Below are positions 1-12,303 of a stretch of DNA of 64,000 bases, one piece after another. Under the pieces are notes generated by a model. The model searched no databases and was not told where the DNA came from. It saw only the letters and a list, made by a program, of their open reading frames with translations. Origin of the DNA: Thunnus maccoyii (taxonomy: Eukaryota; Chordata; Actinopteri; Scombriformes; Scombridae); NCBI RefSeq assembly GCF_910596095.1, contig NC_056550.1, positions 8,485,001 to 8,549,000 of the forward strand, read 5' to 3'. The position numbers and the translations under genes were made by a program. Position 1 is the stretch's first letter. Each line of letters starts with the position of its first letter.

Positions 1-1210
1 GTTGGATTGCAAAGGTATCTCCAATTTGCATTTTAATTTGAAGCATTTAACCTAAACTCATATACAAAGCTAACAGGAAGGGCTCATCGTAGAATATTAT
101 TAGTTATTTACATTGATTTACTAGAACATTGAGTTTGATGACAGAGTCTCCTTTGTTATCGATACTCTCCTGTTACTCATCTGGTATGACTCAGTCCCTG
201 ATGACTCATACAACCAACTATTCATCCTTCACGTATGTCCTTCTTTTTCTTTTTCCTTCTTTTATTTTTTCATCTTTACTCATTTTCTTTTTATAAATGA
301 GTGGGCTGTGAATTATTACAGTATTTCACCTGTAGAGAGGAAAGTTGTAGGCGCGAGAGAGAGAAAGAGAGAGAGACACAGGAGGAGGGGGTCCGGTGGG
401 ATTGTGACTTTTCTGATTTTCAATTCAGTAGATACGTCTTGAATGATTCACCAAGTATTTTGTTCAGAACCTGTTGAACAGTGCAGTCGTGTGGCTGTTC
501 AGCTCAGATAATGTCTGCTCTTTCTGTCACAATATCTGGTTGTTTTCCTCATATTATAAATGCGACACTGTTCGATGCCAAATGGAGGCCAACCTATACT
601 GAATACTGACACCAATGTTACATATTGTATATATATTATTCATCTTTACACCCCTACCCTCTTAATGTAGAACATCTGAGCAGACAAATCCACATATTTA
701 CATATTAATTATTTAGTTGTTGTACAATGATGACTAAAAGCCACATGGTAACAAATATTGCTGTCTATAGAAATATACACTCCCATATGTGAGCATTTCA
801 ATATAAACTCCTGTAAGAATTCTGCAAAACAATTGCTGAATATAATAATTTGGCTGTTGAACAATGTGCAGATTTTGTACCAATGATGTAGCATCATTCA
901 CTCGCATGTTGTGGTTCAGCCCTCCAGTGTCACTGTTCCTAAACTGATGGAATCAACTGAAAAAAGGGTCATTCTTGTAGAGCTGCAAGGATAAGTCGAT
1001 TAATCGATTAGTCAGTTGACAGGAAATTAATCAGCAACTGTTTTAGATTTGCAGATTAATCGATAAAGAAATGAATTGTAGTTGCAGCCCTACATTCTTG
1101 TACGGACTTGGGTGGGTAGTAGTTAACAATAATGGTGGAGGTGGGATTAAAGAAATTATTTGTTTTTGTCTTTACAAATGAACAAATATTTGTCTCTCTG
1201 TCCCCCACAG
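1..1210. other. Probable intron upstream of the terminal smcr8-like exon
   Basis: AT-rich sequence with no credible coding exon. It holds a short purine-rich run (about 350-392) and one hAT-like MITE (978-1092). It is read as the last intron of the gene ending at 1670, because the exon at 1211 begins with a splice acceptor. Confidence 0.5.
978..1092. mobile_element. hAT-like MITE, short copy with perfect 8-bp target duplication
   Basis: The element starts TAGAGCTGCAAG and ends GTTGCAGCCCTA. It is bordered by identical 8-bp copies of CATTCTTG at 970-977 and 1093-1100. The interior carries the ATTAATCGATTAGTC and GATTAATCGATAA palindromic blocks seen in the longer copies in this window. An 8-bp duplication is the hallmark of the hAT superfamily. 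Confidence 0.8.
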
Positions 1211-1670
1211 AGTGGCGTCCCCTGTGGGTTCCAGCATGCTTTACTCGCTGTCCCGCTACAGTCGCTACATCTCCATTCTGGATGCCGACCAGAAGACCTT
1301 GCGCTGTCCGCCGTATCGCGGCCAACTTCTTGCCAACATAGCCGACCACCGCACCTACGTTCGCCGTGGCTCCACCTACTTCCTTCATGTGCAGAGCACG
1401 CTCTGTCGCCTGGCAGCCAAGGCCTTCCTGTTTACCTTCACCCACCACCTCCACCTGCCGGTGAGCTCCACGGAGGGGCCAGAGGGCGTGGAGGGCCGAC
1501 GCTGCTGCTTCCTGCAGGAGCAGCTGGGGCTGGGCGAGGAGGACAGCCACATACTGCTCTACCTCAGCCAGCTCATCACTCAGCAGTACCTGCAGCCCGC
1601 CAATGGGAGCAGTGCAGCAGCACCTTGTTTCAGTTTTAACTACACTACCAGCGTTTTATACAAAATCTAA
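1211..1670 (+). CDS. smcr8: Terminal coding exon, probable SMCR8 (C9orf72 complex subunit) C-terminus
   Basis: A single exon opens after a good acceptor (pyrimidine tract then cccccacag ending at 1210). It reads 152 residues from 1212 to a TAA at 1668-1670. GC content and codon use are clearly coding, unlike the surroundings. The residues include LYSLSRYSRYISILDADQKT, a histidine/aromatic-rich stretch AFLFTFTHHLHLP and an acidic helix-like QEEQLG/EEDSHILLYLSQL region, as in a soluble alpha/beta DENN-type C-terminus. No signal peptide or membrane segment is seen. SMCR8 pairs with C9orf72 and WDR41 as a GTPase-activating complex acting in autophagy and lysosome function. From family knowledge its gene has one very large coding exon and a small last one, which fits an isolated last exon here. 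Human SMCR8 is next to SHMT1, and shmt1 lies 14 kb downstream here. The upstream exon is outside the window. The name rests on fold impression and synteny rather than a search, so another DENN-family gene is possible. Confidence 0.5.
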
Positions 1671-4600
1671 TATTATACTGGGAGGAGGATTCACACACAT
1701 TTTAGCAGGAATCATCTGTGACCCTTTGGTCTTTAATGGACCAAAGGTGATCTCAATAAGGTCTAAGATCATTTTAGTTTCAGAGCAAACTGGTTATTGT
1801 TTTATCTGTGTAATCTCTCTGCCTTGCTGTTTTTTCTCTGGTCTCACTCTTTCCTCTGTGTGCAGGAAAAAAAAGAGACGGAGTGAGAAGTGAATGTCAG
1901 TGAGTGGTTTACTTGCGTGTGTTTGGTTCAGAGCATGTTGACACACACACACACACTAACACGCACACACACATATATATAATGTTGACAGAGCAGATGA
2001 AGGTCGGCTCTACTTATTGAGCCATTTGTGTGTTTTTCCCTTCCATGGAAATTAATGGTACTCCTGCTGGCTTGTTTTAAAGAGGTCAGTCTGCCCTCAC
2101 ACACATGTTATTTTTCATATTTTTCTTTTCTTTTTTAATTAATCTTACAAAACTCAATCCATCAAAGGCTGTCTGTGTGTTGTAAGTACTGGTCCAACCT
2201 CGGCCAGCCTGCTAACAGGTTAAACACAGCTTTGTGTCAACACTCACCAATCACTGAGCAGTTTCATCAGCTCTGATGCAGAATCATCTGAACTATATGT
2301 AGACATGTTTTTCAGGATTGCTGTAACAAACTTGCATATGCTGACATTTTCCGCCTGTGGAGAACAGACGTCCCTCTGAATCTGTCCGTGACACATTATT
2401 AGCACCATGTAGGCTTGTTACAGCTGGTTTTGTGACATGCGTCTCTTTGAAAACTAAAAGGAACCACATAACTTCCAAAGGACAAAACCTCTCTGAAGCC
2501 TTTCCTTTTTTTTATTTTATTTTTCACTCACCAACACTTTCAGTTTCCTCTTTCATACATTACTTTCTCTCTCTCACTGTGTGAATGAATTCTTGAACGC
2601 ACATTCCTGCAGTAACCATGAATGTCCATTTTTGTTCAAAATAGAGACGCAATGTTGGATTTTAACTGAGTAGATTTGATGTTTGGGAGCATGGAGTAAA
2701 CATTCCCAGAGGCTGTTTCAGGTTGTGATGCATGAAGAGAAGTGTATTCGCTGTGTGAATTAGATCCAGTCAGCTCCGCGTGATAATTGCATGTCCAGAA
2801 GAATAACGTCACCACGCACATACTCACCCATGAAGGGCCAGCAGCTGCCAAAACCTGCCCATATTATCTACTGGTGGGCATTTTCATGCATATGACATTA
2901 CACAGTCAGGAGAATTTTAAAGCTACTTAACCTAAATGTATTGAATTTCACTGTTGTCTTAAAAGTTGTGTGAGAGTGTTGTGGTGTCAGCATGAGACTG
3001 TCTTGTGCCAGGTTGAATTATCGTATTGATAATATTTCTGTTTTGTTATATTTGGACAAGATGCTGAACAGTTTGAAGAGATGTTGCTGAGACGGTGATG
3101 TTTTGTTTGTATAGATTTTTATTATGTGAAACATTAATTTCCTGTGCCATCAAAAACAAAACGTTAACACCTGATTGAGGACAGTTGCCTTCTCAACGAG
3201 CCTTTGTTGGATCTGTGCTATGAACAAAAATCAACTGTTGTGTATTTATTGCTTTGGTACAAAAATTTAAATTATGATCAATATGCTGACAATACCCGGA
3301 TTTTCTGATTGGAGGATGATGGAAAGCTGCACAAGTAGGAAATCATTATGTTTAAATCGGCCAGTGAAACAACACTGAAGAAGCATCACTGATAGTATTT
3401 TAGATTTTACTGTTCCTAATTGTGTGGCGTCAGTGATGCAGCTGCAATACTGTATCTAGGATGGTAACTGTATCTTGTGACTACATGGTCAGAGTTTGGA
3501 TCTGAAAGGTCACACTATGAACAAGGCAGATTTAGGTTTTAAGGCATATTTATGTCACTGCACTGACTTGAATCAGGCAAATTCTTTTAATTATTAAGAG
3601 CAACCTCACCTTTCAATCACACCTAATGTATTATTTCAGTTTAGTGCTTTTTTTTGCTGCATGTGATGTCTTTTTTTATCGCTTAAATAACATATTTTTT
3701 CTGCTCAGATGTTGCAGCGGTTGTTTTATCAGCTATAGTCCCTCTAATGCAAAAAGGTGAATGTAATCTGAATAAGCCATACCACAGTGTGCTTAATATG
3801 TTGTCACTCAGTGTCCTTATGTTGCCATATCATGTCTGTTTGCGCACCTTTTGTATGTCATCATGAGGGGGGGCGTTACCGGTGATTTTTTTAATAGAGC
3901 ACGTTGTGAATGTCTCAATGCTTTTATGTAATGTTGCTGATATTCATTTATTTCATTAAATTATTTGAATCCATGTCATTTTCTGTGTTGATGCCTGGTT
4001 CACACAGCAGTTCCTGTAGCTGAGAGTATCTGTTGTGTTGATAATGCAGATGCTGGAGGAGCAGACCAGTGCAGGCTACAGATCATCATTAAACATCAGT
4101 ACTCCACCAGGCTGGTGTCTGTGTGACTCGCTTTAGCGGTGACAAATGTGCAAGCGTTTGAGGTGTCATGAATAATAAATGCTCATCTGCGAAGACGTTT
4201 AATTGCCCTGCTGGAGCAGCTGAATGAAAGGTGGCGACGGAAGAAAAAGTTTCAGTAAATGAAAGACAAACATTTGCACCAACACTGTCATGTTGAGTCT
4301 TGACATTTGACAGCTGGAAGTAGACACCTGAGTAAAGATAATCTGCGATGTTCGTGCCTCAGATGAGATGATAAAACACCATTTGAAGTATTCCCCCTTG
4401 TGAAAACAGTTTTATGGAAGAAAAACCCCTTTATTCCTATAATCTTATACTTATTCCTGTCTTTAACAGCTGCCGTGGTTTTGGCAACAGTGTCACTATA
4501 TGTTATGTGAGATATATTTTCTCTGTATTGTAGTGTCCACAAGAGTAAAACAACCTGGAAACAAGGTCAAAGAGACGGATGGACTGTTTTTTAAATCATC

Positions 4601-5492
4601 TGTAGAAAACCATGTTATTTATGGTAAAGTGAAATGTTTTAATTTGGGAATATTGAACTATGATATTCATTGGTGTTTGCTCTTGAGATTTTGCTTTTTG
4701 TAGTCATGGTCATAGGTCAGACATAAAAGACAGATATTTTAGTCAAAATGCGGATGTATAATTATGTTGGACTTGTCCTCAAACACCTAAATCTCACTTT
4801 AATGATAAGAAACTGAACATCTCAGTATCTGTATTGTGTAGAAGTCAAAAGGATCAAAACAGAAGTTCAGAGAGATAAATATAAGCATATTTAGAGGTAT
4901 ATATTCATAAGATGAGATATGCTTCGAGATGAAGAATGGTAAAACTAAATTCTAAGTTGGGCTTTACACTTTAAAAACAGCAAAAGAGAACAAGTAAATC
5001 AGAGCAATTTTATTTAAAATCACACATGAACAATGATAAAGAAAAAAGTTTTCAGGTTTGAAGCAATGACATTTTAAAGACAAAAAACTTCCCCTCCCAG
5101 TTCTCTTTAAATAAAATGAAATACATCAGAATTGAAAATACCCTTCACAGCTGTAATGATGGGCCTAATCCAGAAACATCTAACCTAAACATCCTAAACT
5201 GAGTTTTTGGAGATTAGGGATTGACTTAGGTATTAAAAAAAACAACAGACATGGAAAACAAATGTAATTAGTACAATATGGACCCTCTCGATGTATAATC
5301 CCTTGCTCCCCTGTGTTGAAAAGTAGAGCAGTACTAAATACTGACCCCTATAAAAGGCAGCTGAGGATGATTGGGAAGAAATCAGTGCTGAAATAAAGAC
5401 AATGTTGCATTATGGTTGTGAGAGTACACAGAGGGAAGCTGGGTGAGTCCCGATGTCCAACAGAAAATAGACCGGATGTCCAAAAACTGCAC
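1671..5492. other. 3' UTR of the smcr8-like gene and intergenic DNA up to bud31
   Basis: No supportable coding exon in about 3.8 kb. It contains a CA/AT microsatellite near 1940-1980 and general AT-rich unique-looking DNA. AATAAA-type signals near 4168 could end a long smcr8-like 3' UTR. The bud31 3' UTR enters from the right and probably ends near 5010. Confidence 0.4.
5008..5015 (-). promoter_or_regulatory. Candidate bud31 polyadenylation signal
   Basis: The minus strand reads AAATAAAA here, about 480 bases beyond the bud31 stop codon. No closer canonical hexamer was noticed, so this is a plausible but unproven poly(A) signal. Confidence 0.35.
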
Positions 5493-7779
5493 TTAGCCAG
5501 AACATCCTCTGCATCCACAGTGGGTGCATTCAATGATCCGTCCCTGAAGAAGAGAAGAAGAAACAGTCAGATTTAGACCACAGGTGAACATTTTATTATA
5601 AATGTCACCATGTGGTGAGGTAAGTGGATAACTTCATCATAATTCTTTGCTTTATGATGTATCCTGTGTCTTAAAATACAACAACGACACAACATATGGT
5701 GTTGTGAAAAGGTCAATGTTGAGTAATATGCACTGTCCCCTATAAATATACAAATAAATAAATAAACTAAAAATAAAAGTCTGCACAGACATCGAGAAGC
5801 AACCTAAAGCTTTAACACATATTTATATGTTTTAAAAAGAACAATGGGATTATCTTTAAAATGATTGAAAACAGATGACTTTAGTGAGAATCATTGAAAT
5901 TCTGTCAGACTTACGACTTCCAGCTTGCTCTTGGGGACTCTGCAGATGCAATTGGTTCCGAAGTTGGTGTCTCTTGTTTGGATGCAACGCAGGCAGCACA
6001 GGTTCTCGTAGCCCTGCTTCTTCCACTTGGCAATCAAGTTCTTGTCTGCATAGCCCTCCTTTATACAGTACTCATACAGCTCTGCCAGGACACACACAGA
6101 AAGGCAACACTGGTTTGGTGTCTAGTACACAGAGTAGAGCTACAAATGGGTTTCATATGTCTGGTCACGTGCAAATACAAAAAAACAACAATAGGGAAAA
6201 TGCTTTTTGCAAGGGAGAAAAAAAAACCCAAACACAACAAACATCTTAAAGTGTTAGGGACTTGGAAAATGTTAAATTCTTAAGCAATTTTTACTAACAC
6301 GTGGGGAAATTAGGAAAGATGGCATCCAATAGCCCAAAATATAATAAAGTTTAATGTCACAGACTCCTTGGTGAGTCCTTAGAAACTCTTGTACAGATTA
6401 AGTGTTACTCAAACCCACAGAACTTTGTTTTAGTCAAGTTACCAAAGTTCCCTCCGTTACCAAATATGTCATGTTGAATTAAAAGGAAGGATTATATACA
6501 ATGCTGAAAAGAGAAGAAGAAAGAGGAAGCAGGGAAAGAACAAAGGGGAAATGGGAAACATTCAAACCGTGTCTACCTCTGCTGATAGCTTTCCTTTTGT
6601 AGAAGAGGTCGTAGATGTATCGACTCCGCTGATGATGCAGCCTGAAAATTGGCCAGAGGGACTCCACCTTTCGTTTCCCCTCATGAGGCTCTGTTTCAGC
6701 TGGGACAGAGAGGAAAAACAAGAGAGTTAGAAAAGAAAAGAAAATAAAAAAAAGTGTGAGTAATGCCAACAAGGGATGTCACATCGGATATGATGCCTCA
6801 AAAATAAAGTACATTTCATTACAAAACCACTAATCTATTGCTATAACAGCCCCCTACTCTTTTTTCCAAAACATTCTGGGACCTGGCTGGAGGGATTCAG
6901 CCATGAGGGCATTAGAGAGGTCGGGCACTTGCTGGGTTATAAAGCCTGACTCACAGCCGGCGTTCCAGTTCCTCTCAAAGGTGTTAGATGGGATTGATGT
7001 AAGGGCTCTGTGCAGGTCAGTCAAGTTCCTCCACAACAAACTCAGACACCCATTTCATTATAGTCCTGGCTTTGTGCACAGGGGCACTGTCATGTTGAAA
7101 CAGAAACAGTCCTTCCCCAAACTGTTGCCACAAAGTTGAAAGCACGATACTGTCTAAAAAATATAAATTGCATTTAGACCTGCAACAACTGGTCAATCAA
7201 CTAGAAATTGACCAGCAACCATTTTGATAATCGAATAATTGTTTTAGTCAATTTTTAAGTAAATTTAACATTTTAATAAATTAAACAAAAAAACCCTGTT
7301 TTTTAACTTCTAAAATGTGCAGATTTAATGCTTTTCTTAGTCATACAGGATAGTAAACTGAATATCTGAGTTTCCGACATTTGTGTGGACAAAATAAGAC
7401 ATTTAAAGACCATTGATTCTGGGGAATTATAACGAACATTTTAACTACTTTGTGAAAATAACTGGCAGATTAATCAGTAATGAAAATAATAGTTAGTTGC
7501 AGCTGCAATTTTATTATATATAGTGATAGTAACAACACTTCCCCTAAGAGGAACTCTGACTGAGAACAAACACTATGCAGCCACATACTTTATGACATAA
7601 TACAGCAACACAGACAAAAGTGTGTGTTACAGTGTGTGTGTGTGTGTCTGTCTGTCTGTCGTAGGCTACTCTTTGGAAAAAGTTGTTTTTTGGGTCAATG
7701 GTTAAGGTTAGGGTAAGGGAAAGTCTCCAGGAAATAAATGTAAAACTATGTAATGTCCCCAAAGATGATCTAGGTCAAC

Positions 7780-7828
<49 letters not shown>

Positions 7829-8191
7829 TCATTTGTTGTTCATGTTGTTTTGGTTGTTGTATTTCTGTATATTTAAACTTTGCTTTAAAGGAACCGTGTA
7901 ATTGGTTTTTTTGGGGGGGGACAATATTTCCAAAACGCCAAAAAGCCCCGTTTTACGTGCACCACCCAACAATGTCCCGTTTGTGTAAAAAAAAATCCAT
8001 CTGTTTAAGAAAACACGCAGTGAAGGCTGAAATGTTACAGGTGTCCAACACGCAGCGTTTGCAGGAGCATCGCGACAATCATCGCCTACCGGCTCACCTT
8101 CTCTCATTTTCTGATCCAGCTCGTCCAAAGTGGGCTCAATGAGCTCCCAGCCGTCTGGAGGTGGCTTCCGACTCCTCTTTACTTTGGGCAT
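5493..8191 (-). CDS. bud31: BUD31 spliceosomal protein, complete, 4 exons
   Basis: Exons in transcription order are 8191-8098, 6699-6577, 6081-5915 and 5543-5493. They sum to 435 nt, 144 residues plus TAA, the exact length of vertebrate BUD31. BUD31 (G10/EDG2) is a nuclear protein of the activated spliceosome, needed for pre-mRNA splicing. The protein starts [20 protein letters not shown], a basic nuclear-targeting N-terminus. It continues through the helical [20 protein letters not shown] segment and ends in a cysteine-rich zinc module ([17 protein letters not shown], then [11 protein letters not shown] at the C-terminus), with all expected cysteines present. All introns are GT-AG and the phases match. 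The gene is divergent from pdap1 across a 657-bp gap, as in human 7q22 where the two are neighbours. Its second intron carries a Tc1 transposase fossil and a hAT-like MITE. Confidence 0.97.
6850..7150 (-). mobile_element. Decayed Tc1/mariner transposase fragment in a bud31 intron
   Basis: The minus strand of 7050-6880 reads a Tc1-type C-terminal signature: EELD, stop, [10 protein letters not shown], stop, HL, stop, EELERRL. This corresponds to the WPAQSPDLNPIEHLWDELE block of Tc1-like transposases. Several in-frame stops replace key residues, including the catalytic glutamate codon. Upstream on the same strand, [13 protein letters not shown] resembles the FQHDNAPVHKA block in a shifted frame. 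It is a dead fossil with no recognisable terminal repeats, lying in bud31 intron sequence in the same orientation as the gene. Confidence 0.7.
7175..7508. mobile_element. hAT-like MITE copy in bud31 intron 1
   Basis: The left end TAGACCTGCAAC and right end with GTTGCAGCTGCA match the family ends. The candidate target duplications are imperfect (ATTGCATT and ATTTTATT), which suggests an old insertion. The interior carries the family blocks for AGTAAACTGAATATCTGAG and GACAAAATAAGACATTT. Confidence 0.65.
7786..7826. repeat. (TG)n microsatellite
   Basis: About 20 uninterrupted TG units inside bud31 intron 1. Confidence 0.97.
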
Positions 8192-8848
8192 TTTGGTCTG
8201 TTTTTGTACAAAAGTAGAACAAAAGCTCCTGGTGTTTTGGTTTTGATTGAGCGAAATCCGCGTCTGGTCCTTCAATTTTGACGTCACATGGATGGGGTCC
8301 CATTTCACCTTCTCGTCTCTCGCATGACGTCACTTCATGAAATAAACTTAATACACATTTGTCAGCATTTTATAACCTGTTAAATCTCTTCTCAGATTAA
8401 CACAATGTACACGTTTATATAAGCACGTATTCAGGTCAGTGTAGAGATGTTTACTGAGAGAAAATGAAGGTAGATGTCTTTCTGTCGTTTCTGGCATATT
8501 GCATCACTTTAGAAGACTAGCAACTTGCCTTACGATAAACACCATGATAGGTGTATTGTATTTTATAAGTCACGTTATTAAGGGGAATAAGTGAGCATTT
8601 TATAAGGAAATAAATACACAATTAAATTATAGTGGCAGATATATTTGCTAAATGCTTGGAATATTATCTATATTAAATATTTCTTCACAGGCAAATCTTT
8701 GAACAGCGCCTACTTAGAATAATATTGTGCTGCTCTTCACTACTGTGAGTTTAGCCAGCTGTCAGTTCGTGCTACTGCTTGAGCGCTGATGTTTTCTGTT
8801 ACGATTTAGTTGTTAGGGAGGTTTTAATAAGGTTTTTCGTGTGTCAAA
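8192..8848. promoter_or_regulatory. Divergent bud31/pdap1 promoter region
   Basis: The two start codons lie head to head, 657 bp apart, with no other gene between them. The bud31 side holds two perfect TGACGTCA palindromes (8279-8286 and 8325-8332). The pdap1 side is AT-rich with no obvious TATA box. A shared or paired promoter is inferred from the spacing. The human orthologues are also neighbours. Confidence 0.65.
8279..8332. promoter_or_regulatory. Two perfect CRE palindromes (ATF/CREB type)
   Basis: TGACGTCA occurs at 8279-8286 and again at 8325-8332, start points 46 bp apart. They lie 88 and 134 bases upstream of the bud31 start codon. Full-length CRE palindromes near a start site are classic CREB/ATF sites, so this pair probably lies in the bud31 core promoter. 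Confidence 0.6.
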
Positions 8849-9107
8849 ATGCCCAAAGGAGGTAAGAATGATCGTACAACCTGCTACTGTATGTTGAAAT
8901 TATGTTTTGTGCCTCTGTTATTCAGCCTTACAGCAGGCAGCGATACAAAGGTGGTTTCCTAACTTACATGTCTGTGCTTTTAGTGGTGTCTAAATATGAA
9001 AACAAGCATTGATAGCATCTTTATAATCTCATCTGCTTCTTTTGGACGCCTGTCTACTCGCTGTTATTCACTCCTGCTGTTCATATATGCGTTATACAAA
9101 TCTCTAA

Positions 9108-9158
<51 letters not shown>

Positions 9159-12100
9159 TGTGTGATGACATTTTTTTTTCATTATGGTCATCGCTGCAGG
9201 CAAGAAAGGTGGCCACAAGGGTCGCATGCGGACGTACACAAGCCCCGAGGAGATAGACGCACAGATGAAGGCAGAGAAGGAGAGGAAAAAGGTTGGTGGG
9301 AAGAACGACATCTCCAAAAAAAGAAAAAAAGAAAAAATCCCCATCAAACTATCCCAACTTCCACAAGCAAATGTTACTCTCTTGGTGTTTCATCTTTAAA
9401 CTTATTTTTTCTCTCCACACACTCTCAGTTTCATTTGGACCAAACTTCACAAAAACAAGTCTATATTCTTGGATAATTGCTTTCAGATGCCATTTTAAGG
9501 ATTTTAACTATATCATTTTTTGTGTGGAAAAACCATATCAGACACAAATTAATATTCAAAGTAGAGTATTTTATATAGCCTACATCTTAAAACATGCCAG
9601 GAGGGGATCTTTAAGCTGAATGGTCAGCTATTTAACTAAACAACAGAGAGAAACAGAGTTTCTTGCAGCTTATGTTATTCCAATAATAAATCATTTTAGA
9701 TGCCATTCCCTCTGGAGTAGTTATGTTGCTTAGAGACACTGACTTTAATGTTCCTGTTGTTTCTCCTCTGATCCTTGTGAAACTGCAGTAGGTAAAATCA
9801 GTTTTTCAGCGTGGTGTTGCAACAATAAGAAGATCAGAGCTCTTTTTTTAAAGGTGATATTGTAACAGTTCCTGCTGTAGTTTCATACTGGGATGGGGTT
9901 GTGGGAAATATTCCTTAGAGGAAAGTCTGGACTTTATCCTTTCTAATAAAGGGAGAGAGGTCACTTTCAGACTGATCCATCAATTCTACCCAGTTGATCA
10001 TTTTTTTCTTAAATATAAAAAGAACATTGAGACCTGAAACAGCTGTGCATCTGTTCAACTATATTTACATGTATTTTTTAATGACTTTTGTTTTTCTTTT
10101 AAAGATGTTTTCGTTGATGTTTTTGATTTTCAAAAGGAAGATGAAAAAAATATTTTTAGATAAATCTTATTTTCTTTTTTTTCTAAATTTTACATACATA
10201 AATGTAGATTCAATAGGTTTGGGCACCTCCTGCTTGTTTTTAAAATTGTGCTGACTCTATTAATTTTTCCAAAAAAATGCTTCTGAAAGATCTGTGTTGA
10301 TATGTTTATTTAATTTTTTTTTTTTTTTTACTATTTATTAATTTATGCTTCTCCCTTTGCTCATTTTATCTACTTATATGTATTATTGATCTGTTATTCA
10401 TGTCATGTCTGTGTCCTCTGGTTTTAAGTTGTATGTTGTTTTGCAATATGCGATTTGTTTAATTAAGTTTGGAAAAAAGTTGGTGGAGAGTGTAATCCAA
10501 AGGCTGTCCAATCATTTACCACACAGCGTCGAGAGAGGGCAGGTTTTCACTAAAGGTCCAGTCCAACTTCCATAAAGTTGGGTGGTCAAAATCCAAAGCA
10601 GAGTCTTAGCTCTGATTATTGGCTCCAAAAATCCAGGACACACCAACATTTTTTCATAGGACCCCTCCCACCCACCCCGTGTTTCTAACTCCTGACCGAA
10701 GTTTGTAAAGACCAAATTATGCTTCAAACATTGTAGTTCATACAATATGCTGCTGTGTTTACAGATGTTATGAACAGCCACACTAAAAGGCAGGGAGAAG
10801 GCATGTGCTGTATGTCCAGATGGATCAAAAACCTGCTTACACACGTGTTGTATGTATCCTCTGTTGTCTCTGCAGGTGTTTGACTTGATGCCTTTGTTTG
10901 TTAATGTCGTCTGTGTGTTTCAGGACGAGGAGGAGGGTGCAGCTCAGACTGACATGTCAGAAGAGAAGCTACCGGCATCAGGATCAGAAGACAGCGATGA
11001 TGAAGGTTCCCAGGTATCACCACACTAAATCTATCCAATCACCTCTCAGTATTATATGTGTACATGTGAAGCACGTTGTAGCTTAAGGTTCTATAGAAAT
11101 TAAGTTTACTTACTTTTTGTATTATTTTTGCTTACTCCTACTATGAACGTATTCACATTAATCCAGGACTGCTGTCTGCTCGATAGTTTCTTATGAACAT
11201 AGTCGTGTTGTCATTTCAGTGCTTGCTACATTTCAAGAATTCACTTCATGCTGTCTGAGCTGTTGCGATGTGTTTGCAGAGGAGGAGAGCAGGTGTGGAG
11301 GGCTTGATTGAAATCGAGAACCCCAACAGAGTGGTTCAGAAATCCAAGAAGGTGATGCACATCGAGCTAGATGAGCCCAAGCAGCTATCAAGGAGAGAAA
11401 GGTGTGTGTTTTGTCTCAAATTTTAAAAATTGAATGATAGAATTCGTATGATATGACATTTTTTTATTGTAAAAAAGTTAATGTCCACATTTTAAGGTGC
11501 AGATTTATCCTTTCTGTGTTTATTATATCTACACTGTACTTAAGTCATTACTTAAATACAGTTAACTGCTAGAAGTTTCAAAAAGCATATTTCTAGTGTA
11601 TTTTGTGCACCATAGTATATAAGTGTGATGGTGCAGTGTGAAACCCTGACACCGCCCTGCATGTTACAGTTAACACATTAGCATGACTCATATCTAAAGT
11701 GTCGATTTTTTTTTTCTGTCTTCTGCTTATAAATTCTCAGTGATGTTACACTTCTGTAATTGCAGTCAAAAAAGGTTTAAAATGACTTTCTTTATGTCAC
11801 TTTCTCCACCTTCACACACACACACACACCGCTACACAGAGAGGAGATCGAGAAACAGAAAGCGAAGGAGCGCTACATGAAGATGCACTTGGCAGGGAAG
11901 ACGGACCAGGCCAAAGCGGACCTCGCTCGCCTCGCCATCATCAGGAAACAGAGAGAGGAGGCGGCAAGAAAGAAAGAAGAAGAGAAAAAAGGTAAACTGA
12001 TTGAGCTGTACTAAACATTTAATACGGTGATTATCATACACTGATGATAAATATTTACTACCCTAAGCCAGTCAAACACTACGAGATACATATCTTGTCA

Positions 12101-12303
12101 TTTTTACATCCAGATCTTGTAATTATGAGATTCATAAATCATAATGATGAGATAAAGTCTCCTTTTTTTTTTTTAATTTCTTGAATGTAACATGCTTCTG
12201 TATCAAGCTGACTGTCCGTATGTTTTATTTTCTCACAGCAAAAGATGCAAAAGAAGCAGCGGCAGCAGCAGCTAGAGGAATGAACTCCCTCTCACTAAAA
12301 TGA
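8849..12303 (+). CDS. pdap1: PDAP1 (28-kDa PDGFA-associated phosphoprotein), complete
   Basis: Exons are 8849-8861, 9200-9291, 10924-11013, 11280-11401, 11840-11991 and 12239-12303. They sum to 534 nt, 177 residues, close to the 181 of human PDAP1 (HASPP28). The protein starts [20 protein letters not shown]. It carries an acidic serine-rich block ([13 protein letters not shown], the conserved casein-kinase-2-type site region), then the family core [10 protein letters not shown] with VVQKSKK, and a long charged helix/coiled coil ([17 protein letters not shown] to [16 protein letters not shown]). It ends in an alanine run and SLSLK. There is no membrane segment. It is a cytosolic phosphoprotein reported to bind PDGF-A, and its biochemical role is poorly defined. 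The first exon codes only 13 nt. A CA microsatellite sits just before the exon-5 acceptor. It is divergent from bud31. Confidence 0.96.
9109..9164. repeat. (TG)n microsatellite
   Basis: About 24 TG units, slightly interrupted at the right end, 35 bases before the pdap1 exon-2 acceptor. Confidence 0.97.

Noticed and set aside
1056-1550. 164-codon antisense frame over the smcr8-like exon
   Set aside because: It is a mirror of the GC-rich coding exon on the other strand and crosses the acceptor site and a MITE.
1861-1893. Possible extra terminal exon after TGTGTGCAG (KKKRRSEK then stop)
   Set aside because: No donor in the correct phase was found in the preceding coding exon, which already ends in its own stop codon.
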